Assembly (NCBI GenBank): GCA_009930445.1
Contig: RZYD01000110.1
Coordinates: forward strand, 1-7,582
From: Bacteroidia bacterium
GTDB taxonomy: Bacteria > Bacteroidota > Bacteroidia > Bacteroidales > BM520
DNA length: 7,582 nt
Direction: 5' to 3'
The position numbers were made by a program, and so were the translations under genes. The notes below the pieces were generated by a model. That model was given only the letters and a program-made list of their open reading frames with translations, had not been told where the DNA came from and made no database searches. How positions within the stretch are numbered: the first letter of the stretch is position 1; the number at the start of each line of letters is the position of its first letter. This document shows positions 1 through 4,780 of the stretch, piece after piece.

Positions 1-57
1 TGTTGCGATGGTTATGGTGGTGTTTTTCAAGGGGTTGCGGTTGACGGAAATTTTTCC

Positions 58-91
58 ACCCTTTAAAAGTATTTAAACCCTTTTAAAGGGT
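58..91. other. Perfect 12-bp inverted repeat (hairpin)
   Basis: ACCCTTTAAAAG at 58-69 is exactly complementary to CTTTTAAAGGGT at 80-91, with a 10-nt loop. The right arm runs into the first unit of the tandem repeat that follows. The hairpin could be the terminator of a gene lying to the left, because two reading frames are open from the window edge into this point (stops at 64-66 and 74-76), but there is no downstream T-tract. It could equally be the boundary of the repeat block. The structure is certain; its role is not. Confidence 0.5.
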
Positions 92-238
92 AACCCGGTT
101 ATAACAACATTCAATGGGGGGCAATAGATTAACGGTCGGCATAATTTAAAGGGTAACCCGGTTATAACAACATGCAATGGGGGGCAATAGATTAACGGTC
201 GGCATAATTTAAAGGGTAACAAGGTTATAACAACATTC
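82..238. repeat. 63-bp tandem repeat, about 2.5 copies
   Basis: The unit starts TTTAAAGGGTAAC and ends near CGGTCGGCATAA. Copy 1 is 82-144, copy 2 is 145-207, and copy 3 is a partial unit at 208-238. Copies 1 and 2 differ at one base (CATTCAATGG against CATGCAATGG). Copy 3 has CC changed to AA (TAACAAGG for TAACCCGG) and diverges after about 31 bases. Each full unit carries the small inverted repeat TAACC-C-GGTTA, which copy 3 has lost. No reading frame makes protein sense of the array, so it is most likely an intergenic minisatellite. I see no evidence that it is an origin or a recombination site. Confidence 0.85.
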
Positions 239-566
239 CAATCCCCCGAATACCTTCATGCATTCTTTACAAGTAGTTAAACCCTTTTATGGTGTATTTC
301 GTTCAGTAATAAAAATTGAAGCTGTAATTCCTGCTTTCACATATTCTGGCATACGTGTTTGCTGGTAAGTAAGTATTCTCATCAAATCATGCGGTCACGC
401 GGCTCTTGGATCATTATCGCATAGATCATCGTATTTTTTATCCTGTTCTATGTTTATATTGCATTGGATGCCAGTAGTATATGAAGCGTGTGGTATCTAA
501 GCTGACATTATATTTCGCATAATCATACGCTCCGAAACCGAACTTGTCGCAACATCGTAGCCCTCC
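239..566. other. Intergenic stretch, no convincing gene
   Basis: No frame on either strand gives a plausible protein here. The only visible structure is at 271-289, a 19-nt sequence (AAGTAGTTAAACCCTTTTA) that repeats 67-85 with one mismatch, so the two copies flank the tandem array. On the minus strand a perfect AGGAGG precedes an ATG at 555, but that frame closes after ten codons. Confidence 0.5.
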
Positions 567-1130
567 TTATTGATCTTGGTCTCTCTTTTCTGTTTCTCCA
601 GCCAACTCCATCACACCTCGTAGATATGCAATTCTTGCGTTGCACAATGTCTTTAACGCTTTTGCAAACGCTTCTTGATCCTTTGGTGTTTTACCCCGGT
701 TTATGTGCAGGTGAAGTTGGTAGGTTGTCATGAATTTCTTCCGCCCCCCTTGAGTACTTGGGGCGCTCGAAAACTGGTTTCGCTTAACTTCTTGTTGATT
801 ACTGACGGCTGGTACATCGAAACGGGGATGCTGCATAGTGTCTATTCGAACATGTGTTTTATCACTTTTGCAATCAGCAACCAGACGCTGGTGTCGCGAT
901 CCATCAATTGTTGAATGAAAAGGATAATAATAACGGTGATTTGCACGTAAGGAGCGCTGAATTATTGTGCGGATGCGCTCAACGAGAGAAGAAGGTTTCG
1001 GGATATAAGATAAGTAGTTTCTTACGATTTTATTTATCATTAAATTATCGAAGTAAGTCGGATAATTGTGATAAATTTTCTTAGAAATGCCCTTCGAAAA
1101 CAAAAAGCAAAAACAGTTAAAAATCCCCAA
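567..1130 (-). CDS. Doubtful hypothetical ORF, possibly only the last 54 codons real
   Basis: I do not recognise this protein. The frame is open for 187 codons, which is long for non-coding DNA of this composition. The N-terminal two thirds are rich in Arg, His, Tyr, Ser and Gln and do not look like a folded protein. The last 54 residues, from an internal ATG at 731 (starting MTTYQLHLHINRG), read more naturally: a predicted amphipathic helix including FAKALKTLCNARIAYLRGVM, then a charged tail. A purine-rich GGAAGAAA lies just upstream of that ATG. No metal-binding, transposase or DNA-binding motif is apparent. It lies alone between a repeat array and a cyclase-like gene on the opposite strand. 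It may be a small gene, a decayed mobile-element remnant or chance. Confidence 0.2.
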   Translation of the reverse strand: MGIFNCFCFLFSKGISKKIYHNYPTYFDNLMINKIVRNYLSYIPKPSSLVERIRTIIQRSLRANHRYYYPFHSTIDGSRHQRLVADCKSDKTHVRIDTMQHPRFDVPAVSNQQEVKRNQFSSAPSTQGGRKKFMTTYQLHLHINRGKTPKDQEAFAKALKTLCNARIAYLRGVMELAGETEKRDQDQ

Positions 1131-1245
1131 GACCTGAAGATATGAAGGGTTAATAATCCACTATGAAAAAATTTTTGCGGTAATTCTTCATTCCCAACGG
1201 GTAGGGTTTTGCCTAGGCGGCGGGCAATAAAAACAAAGTAAGGAG
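1088..1245. repeat. Possible dispersed intergenic repeat
   Basis: This stretch joins AT-rich sequence (AAAAAATTTTT near 1166-1176) to an abrupt GC-rich patch with the palindrome GCCTAGGC at 1211-1218. Read on the minus strand it gives a start-less open frame containing GNEELPQKFFHSGLLTLHIF, which resembles short spurious hypothetical proteins that I vaguely associate with many Bacteroidota intergenic regions. That resemblance is a memory-based inference and no second copy is present in the window. It is not likely to be a protein gene. Confidence 0.2.
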
Positions 1246-1334
1246 TACTGAAATTTTTTATCTTTACACCGTATATTGGCAGTTAATAATTCATATATAA
1301 TTCGTAATATCAATTATTATAATCTGATAGCGTT

Positions 1335-1342
1335 TAAATTTG
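1335..1342 (+). promoter_or_regulatory. Candidate -7 box for the cyclase-like gene
   Basis: TAAATTTG matches the Bacteroidota -7 consensus TAnnTTTG and ends 28 nt before the ATG at 1371, which would give a 5' leader of roughly 20 nt. No good TTTG-type -33 box is seen 19-21 nt upstream. A second, weaker candidate, TATCTTTA, lies at 1259-1266. Confidence 0.4.
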
Positions 1343-1370
1343 AAACCATTTTATTCATCCGATCATCCCC

Positions 1371-2303
1371 ATGAAAAACAAAATTAAAGAATTGGAAATC
1401 GATAAGATTACAGAAATACTTGCCGATTGCGACCACCGGATTTCTTTTGAAAAAACCAATACTGTTCCCGATGAAACAAAGCTCCTCGATGCATTTAAGG
1501 AGTACATTGATTATGACGGAATAAATGAAAAGTCGGTTCTCGGTATTGATATTTATCAATATAGTGCTTATCCGGAGTTCCAGCAAACGCTGATACCTTT
1601 CCTGTTCAAGCTAATTTTTGATCTTACAAAAGCGCAATGTCAAAGAAACCATCCCTATATTTTCCAAAAAATTTCAAGCGCAGATTTTAATAACCATTTC
1701 ATCAGTACGGGTGATGGTGGCTTTCTTCTTTTTGACACCCCATTGCATTCGTTGGTTTTTGCAATGAACTTTGCGCTTGTCGTCCGTGTATTTAATGCTT
1801 ATCACCTTCATCCGCGGTTACGGAAAATTATTGGTGGAATAAGCTTCAGATATGCTATAACGTATGATAAAATTTACCATTTTGATGGGAATTTCTATGG
1901 AAGAGCAATAATAAATAATGCCCGTATTTTACAAAAGGACAACCTTAATCGTTGCTTAATTGACCAAAATGTTCATCGTTGGTTTACCTTGAACGTGGAA
2001 GGGCTCGAAAATATGCAATTAATAACAATTAACGACATTTCGAATATCGACTTTTTTAATAACAATTACGATAGATCAATTCTTGTAGAAAAAAAGGATG
2101 AAATGTTTAATGAACGAACCCGTGATTATGGGGTTTTAAATAGTGATATTCTGAAAATTGGAACTATCGCATCCAAAGAAACAAAATTAAATATTTATAA
2201 CTTGCACATGCAGGTGGCCATGCGTTTGTACGATGATGATCATCCTGAAAATCATAAACTTTTTACCATCAGCTTAGGGAATTTGAATACGGCAGGGATA
2301 TAA
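1371..2303 (+). CDS. Class III nucleotidyl cyclase-like domain protein, non-canonical active site
   Basis: A 310-residue cytoplasmic protein with no signal peptide or membrane segment. Residues about 55-205 follow the class III adenylate/guanylate cyclase pattern. VLGIDIYQYS carries the first metal Asp (D60), ISTGDGGFLLF the second (D115), FRYAITYDKIY corresponds to the strand before the dimer loop, and FYGRAIINNARIL (175-187) matches the G-x7-R signature. Substrate positions are altered. The base-reading Lys three residues before GD is Ile111, the Asp three before the Gly is Asn174, and the transition-state Asn is displaced by one (Ile181, with Asn182 next to it), while Arg185 is kept. It may therefore use another nucleotide or be inactive. 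Residues 206-310 form an unassigned C-terminal region ending SLGNLNTAGI. The gene is visibly more AT-rich than its neighbours and has no partner gene. Alternatives are a Pycsar-type pyrimidine cyclase or a non-catalytic sensor. The start codon fits the promoter candidate upstream. Confidence 0.6.
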   Translation: MKNKIKELEIDKITEILADCDHRISFEKTNTVPDETKLLDAFKEYIDYDGINEKSVLGIDIYQYSAYPEFQQTLIPFLFKLIFDLTKAQCQRNHPYIFQKISSADFNNHFISTGDGGFLLFDTPLHSLVFAMNFALVVRVFNAYHLHPRLRKIIGGISFRYAITYDKIYHFDGNFYGRAIINNARILQKDNLNRCLIDQNVHRWFTLNVEGLENMQLITINDISNIDFFNNNYDRSILVEKKDEMFNERTRDYGVLNSDILKIGTIASKETKLNIYNLHMQVAMRLYDDDHPENHKLFTISLGNLNTAGI

Positions 2304-3131
2304 TTATACAAATAAAAGAAGGCTTATGGCCATTACTGCCATTCCTGCAACGACACCATAAATAGAAAGGTGGTGTTCGCCATATTCCTCGGCTGCGGGG
2401 AGAAGCTCATCCAGACTTATAAAAACCATAATTCCGGCAACACCAGCCATGATGCCCCCAAAAACAAGAGGTGTCATGAAAGGCATAAGAATAAGATAGC
2501 CGATCATTGCTCCCAAGGGTTCCGATAATCCACTCAAAAATGAAAGCCAAAAGGCCTTCTTCCGGTTTCCCGTTGCAAAATAAAAGGGTACCGCTACAGC
2601 AATCCCTTCCGGAATATTATGAATTGCTATGGCTAGGGCAATGGCCATCCCAAGGCTGGGGTCAGATAATGCTGCGGTAAAGGTAGCAAGGCCTTCCGGA
2701 AAATTATGTATTACAATCGCCAAGGCAGTCATAATGCCCATTCGCTTTAACCGGTTGATTTCCAATGGATCCAACTTCTTCTCCATATCCTCAACACTGC
2801 GGATTTCGTGGGGATTTTCGTACGAGGGAACAAATTTATCAATCAATGCGATGAATAGCATCCCTCCAAAAAAGGCTAGTACGGCATACCATGAACCACT
2901 TCGCTCTCCATATCCTTCAACAAGCAAATGACGGGCTTCCATCAGAATTTCACTGAACGAAACATAAATCATTACCCCTGCCGAAAACCCCAGTGAAATG
3001 GCAAGCAACTTAGTGTTGGTGCGCCGCGCAAAAAAAGCAATCGCTCCGCCAATACCCGTCGATAAACCTGCAACAATTGTAAGCATCATTGCATATCCTA
3101 CTGAGGTCGAAATAAATGAATCCATACCCAT
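2304..3131 (-). CDS. zupT: ZIP-family divalent metal transporter (ZupT-like)
   Basis: An inner-membrane importer of Zn(II) and, in family members, Fe(II), Mn(II) or other divalent metals. The protein is about 275 residues, close to the usual ZupT length, with about eight hydrophobic segments. The two ZIP signature helices are clear: HNFPEG at 142-147 and HNIPEG at 171-176, whose His and Glu residues form the metal site. SEPLG (203-207) and DELLP (241-245) are further family motifs. Residues 103-130 form a charged, His-containing cytoplasmic loop. The frame extends to an ATG at 3179, but that lies upstream of a good promoter -7 box (3150-3157). The start is therefore set at ATG 3131 (MGMDSF), or possibly 3125. 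The stop codon abuts that of the convergent cyclase-like gene. Exact metal preference cannot be read from the sequence. Confidence 0.9.
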   Translation of the reverse strand: MGMDSFISTSVGYAMMLTIVAGLSTGIGGAIAFFARRTNTKLLAISLGFSAGVMIYVSFSEILMEARHLLVEGYGERSGSWYAVLAFFGGMLFIALIDKFVPSYENPHEIRSVEDMEKKLDPLEINRLKRMGIMTALAIVIHNFPEGLATFTAALSDPSLGMAIALAIAIHNIPEGIAVAVPFYFATGNRKKAFWLSFLSGLSEPLGAMIGYLILMPFMTPLVFGGIMAGVAGIMVFISLDELLPAAEEYGEHHLSIYGVVAGMAVMAISLLLFV

Positions 3132-3149
3132 AAATGTATAGTATATATA

Positions 3150-3180
3150 CAAATATAAACCTATTCTTTTTAATAACAAT
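3150..3180 (-). promoter_or_regulatory. Promoter of the zupT-like gene
   Basis: Read on the minus strand, ATTG (3180-3177), a 19-nt spacer and TATATTTG (3157-3150) match the Bacteroidota -33/-7 consensus TTG-N19-TAnnTTTG. Transcription would begin near 3143-3146, giving a leader of only about 12-20 nt before ATG 3131 or 3125. This argues against the longer upstream start. An AT-rich inverted repeat (TGTATA-N5-TATACA, 3135-3151) overlaps the presumed start point. Confidence 0.65.
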
Positions 3181-3195
3181 CCATAGTATATTTTT

Positions 3196-3214
3196 ATTTA
3201 GAATCATTCTAAAT
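3196..3214. promoter_or_regulatory. Perfect 19-bp palindrome, putative Fur-family metalloregulator operator
   Basis: ATTTAGAAT-C-ATTCTAAAT is a perfect 9-1-9 inverted repeat. The architecture (odd-centred and AT-rich, TAGAATnATTCTA core) is that of operators bound by the Fur/Zur/PerR/Irr family; the Irr element TTTAGAA-N3-TTCTAAA fits exactly. It lies just upstream of the zupT -33 box (centre about 60 bp from the predicted start point) and about 70 bp upstream of the ferredoxin start point. It could serve one or both divergent genes. Its position upstream of both core promoters is unusual for simple repression. The palindrome is certain; which regulator binds is inferred. Confidence 0.6.
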
Positions 3215-3261
3215 TATTTCGATACGTAACAAGTTAAGTTCTGTAATGCAGAAGTTTTATA

Positions 3262-3269
3262 TACCTTTG
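3262..3269 (+). promoter_or_regulatory. -7 box of the ferredoxin gene
   Basis: TACCTTTG is an exact TAnnTTTG match, 31 nt before the ATG at 3301. The expected -33 region holds only a weak TTCTG at 3239-3243. The leader of roughly 25 nt is AT-rich with no Shine-Dalgarno sequence, as is usual in this phylum. Confidence 0.6.
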
Positions 3270-3300
3270 CATTTAGTTAAACATTTAAAACTTATCTACT

Positions 3301-3468
3301 ATGGCTTACGTAATTACTGATGATTGTACTGCTTGTGGTACATGTATCGACGAATGTCCGGTTGAGGCTATCTCTGAAGGTGATATTTATAAAATTGATC
3401 CAGATATATGTACCGACTGTGGTTCATGCGCAGAAGTATGTCCCGTGGAAGCGATTCACCCGGAGTAA
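3301..3468 (+). CDS. 2[4Fe-4S] ferredoxin, small
   Basis: A 55-residue bacterial-type (clostridial) ferredoxin, a soluble low-potential electron carrier that holds two [4Fe-4S] clusters. Both CxxCxxCxxxCP motifs are complete: Cys9, 12, 15, 19 followed by Pro20, and Cys37, 40, 43, 47 followed by Pro48. The two halves are a clear internal duplication (CPVEAI occurs in each). The length is typical. The ATG is the only reasonable start and follows a TAnnTTTG box; an intrinsic terminator follows the stop, so the gene is monocistronic. The partner enzymes, probably 2-oxoacid:ferredoxin oxidoreductases, a hydrogenase or Rnf in an anaerobe, are not in the window. It is divergent from a metal importer across a shared candidate metal operator. 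Confidence 0.95.
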   Translation: MAYVITDDCTACGTCIDECPVEAISEGDIYKIDPDICTDCGSCAEVCPVEAIHPE

Positions 3469-3491
3469 CGATTGATCTTTATTTTTTTTAG

Positions 3492-3518
3492 GTCCGCTAT
3501 TTACAGCGGACTTTTTTT
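3492..3518 (+). terminator. Intrinsic terminator of the ferredoxin gene
   Basis: A perfect 7-bp stem, GTCCGCT (3492-3498) with AGCGGAC (3505-3511), a 6-nt loop and seven T residues (3512-3518), beginning 23 nt after the ferredoxin stop codon. It insulates the ferredoxin gene from the pan operon downstream. Confidence 0.93.
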
Positions 3519-3549
3519 GTTTTGATAGACCTACATTTGAGAAACCCTT

Positions 3550-3557
3550 TATCTTTG
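3550..3557 (+). promoter_or_regulatory. -7 box of the panC operon
   Basis: TATCTTTG matches TAnnTTTG exactly and ends 15 nt before the panC ATG at 3573. No TTTG is found at the ideal 19-21 nt spacing; the nearest upstream, at 3521-3524, leaves 25 nt. The box lies inside the longer open frame that starts at 3522, which supports the shorter panC start. Confidence 0.6.
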
Positions 3558-3572
3558 CAGCAAATTTTTACG

Positions 3573-4418
3573 ATGAAAATTACCAAACGGTGTAGCGAAA
3601 CGCAGGCTCAAATGTATGCATGGGATGCCGCAGGATTTACCATCGGTTTTATTCCGACAATGGGAGCACTTCACCCGGGACATCTTTCTCTGATTGAGAA
3701 GGCACGGCAGGAATGCGATAGGGTCGTATGCTCCATTTTTGTTAATCCTATTCAGTTTAACAATTCTACCGACCTGGAGAATTATCCAAAAACCATCCCC
3801 GCCGACCTTACTCTTTTAGAGCAAACGGGTTGTGATTTGGCCTTTCTTCCCGAAAATGAAGAGATTTATCCCGAACCTCCTAAAGAATCCTACACTTTTG
3901 GGGGCCTGGAAAATTTGTTGGAAGGTGCTTTCCGGCCCGGACATTTTCACGGTGTTGCCGTAGTCGTGAAAAGGTTATTCGATATCGTCTTGCCCCAAAA
4001 AGCTTACTTTGGCGAAAAGGATTATCAACAACTTCTTATTATTCAACAATTGGTAGAACAACTACGTCTACCGGTTGAAATTATCCCATGTCCTGTGGTC
4101 AGAGAATCCGATGGACTGGCCATGAGTAGCCGAAATATGCGGCTTTCCAGCGACGACCGTCAAAAAGCTCCTTTTCTTTATAAAACCATGCAAAAGGCGG
4201 TGCAAATGGCAAAAAACCATACACCGGAAGAAATTGAACACTGGGGCGAACAACAGTTTGCAGAAAATCCTGCCTTTACTCTCGAGTACTTTCGTATTAC
4301 CGACAACCATCACCTCCAGCCGCTTGACGCCGGTCAACTCTTTCACGATGCGCGACTGCTGGTTGCCGCATGGCTTGGAGGAGTAAGATTAATCGATAAT
4401 GTAAAAATTAATTTCTAA
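3573..4418 (+). CDS. panC: Pantothenate synthetase (pantoate--beta-alanine ligase)
   Basis: A cytosolic ligase that activates pantoate with ATP to pantoyl-adenylate and condenses it with beta-alanine to give pantothenate, the precursor of coenzyme A. At 281 residues it has the usual length. Seen in order: the nucleotide-binding PTMGALHPGH (28-37, the HIGH-like motif HPGH at 34-37), FVNPIQFNN (56-64), FRPGHFHGV (120-128), FGEKDYQQL (146-154) and the KMSKS-like MSSRNMRLS (184-192). The frame is open back to 3522, but the family N-terminus and the promoter box at 3550-3557 place the start at ATG 3573. It is followed 11 nt later by panD, which makes the beta-alanine used here. panB and panE are not in the window. 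Confidence 0.97.
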   Translation: MKITKRCSETQAQMYAWDAAGFTIGFIPTMGALHPGHLSLIEKARQECDRVVCSIFVNPIQFNNSTDLENYPKTIPADLTLLEQTGCDLAFLPENEEIYPEPPKESYTFGGLENLLEGAFRPGHFHGVAVVVKRLFDIVLPQKAYFGEKDYQQLLIIQQLVEQLRLPVEIIPCPVVRESDGLAMSSRNMRLSSDDRQKAPFLYKTMQKAVQMAKNHTPEEIEHWGEQQFAENPAFTLEYFRITDNHHLQPLDAGQLFHDARLLVAAWLGGVRLIDNVKINF

Positions 4419-4423
4419 CTTTG
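4416..4423 (+). promoter_or_regulatory. Possible internal -7 box before panD
   Basis: TAACTTTG matches TAnnTTTG exactly. It includes the panC stop codon and ends 6 nt before the panD ATG, so a transcript from it would be almost leaderless. No -33 box is visible, so it may be a chance match inside the operon. Confidence 0.25.
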
Positions 4424-4429
4424 TTTATT

Positions 4430-4780
4430 ATGAAAATAGAAGTTTTAAAATCAAAAATACATAGGGCAACCGTTACTGAAGCAAATCTGGAGTACGTTGG
4501 TAGTATAACTATCGACGAAGATTTAATGGATGCAGTGGGTCTTCTTGAATTCGAAAAAGTTCACATTTATAATATTACCAATGGAGAACGGTTGGAAACC
4601 TATGTAATAAAAGGAGAACGCGGAAGTGGAGTAATTTGTATCAACGGAGCCGCAGCACGTAAAGCACATCAGGGTGACCTGGTTATCATTGTGTCCTACG
4701 CGAGTATGCCTGTTGAAGAGGCAAAGAATCATATTCCCCGTATAATTATCACTGATGCGCATAACGGAATCGTCAAATAA
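4430..4780 (+). CDS. panD: Aspartate 1-decarboxylase (pyruvoyl-dependent)
   Basis: Converts L-aspartate to beta-alanine for PanC. It is made as a 116-residue proenzyme that cleaves itself between Gly24 and Ser25 (EYVGSITID), turning Ser25 into the pyruvoyl cofactor. The family's Lys9, His11, Arg54, Thr57 and Tyr58 are all present at their standard numbers, as is NGAAARK (about 72-78). The ATG at 4430 gives the exact standard N-terminus MKIEVLKSKIHRA; a TTG at 4421 would add three residues and is unlikely. It follows panC by 11 nt, and its last 26 nt overlap the next gene. It should function in the cytoplasm as a homotetramer. Confidence 0.97.
   Translation: MKIEVLKSKIHRATVTEANLEYVGSITIDEDLMDAVGLLEFEKVHIYNITNGERLETYVIKGERGSGVICINGAAARKAHQGDLVIIVSYASMPVEEAKNHIPRIIITDAHNGIVK

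Noticed and set aside
1..76. Possible C-terminal end of a gene entering from the left (frames open to stops at 64-66 and 74-76)
   Set aside because: Two frames are open and neither translation is recognisable; 21-24 codons are too few to choose or to call a gene.
82..238. CRISPR array or integron attC sites
   Set aside because: The repeats are head-to-tail without unique spacers, and no integrase or Cas gene is present; the short GGTTATAACAAC motif alone does not define attC.
523..555. Minus-strand ATG preceded by a strong AGGAGG
   Set aside because: The frame ends after ten codons, and Shine-Dalgarno sequences are not a reliable guide in this phylum.
675..1084. Plus-strand frames of 76-79 codons opposite the doubtful minus ORF
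   Set aside because: No protein-like features, no start context, and the two overlap each other and the minus frame.
1371..2303. Complete Pycsar or CBASS defence system
   Set aside because: No TIR, membrane or nuclease effector lies beside the cyclase-like gene; both neighbouring regions are a repeat-rich gap and a metal transporter.
3132..3179. Longer zupT start at ATG 3179
   Set aside because: The extension lies across the predicted promoter (-7 box 3150-3157) and adds residues not typical of the family N-terminus.
3522..3572. Longer panC start at 3522
   Set aside because: It begins next to the ferredoxin terminator and upstream of the TATCTTTG box; the family N-terminus begins at ATG 3573.
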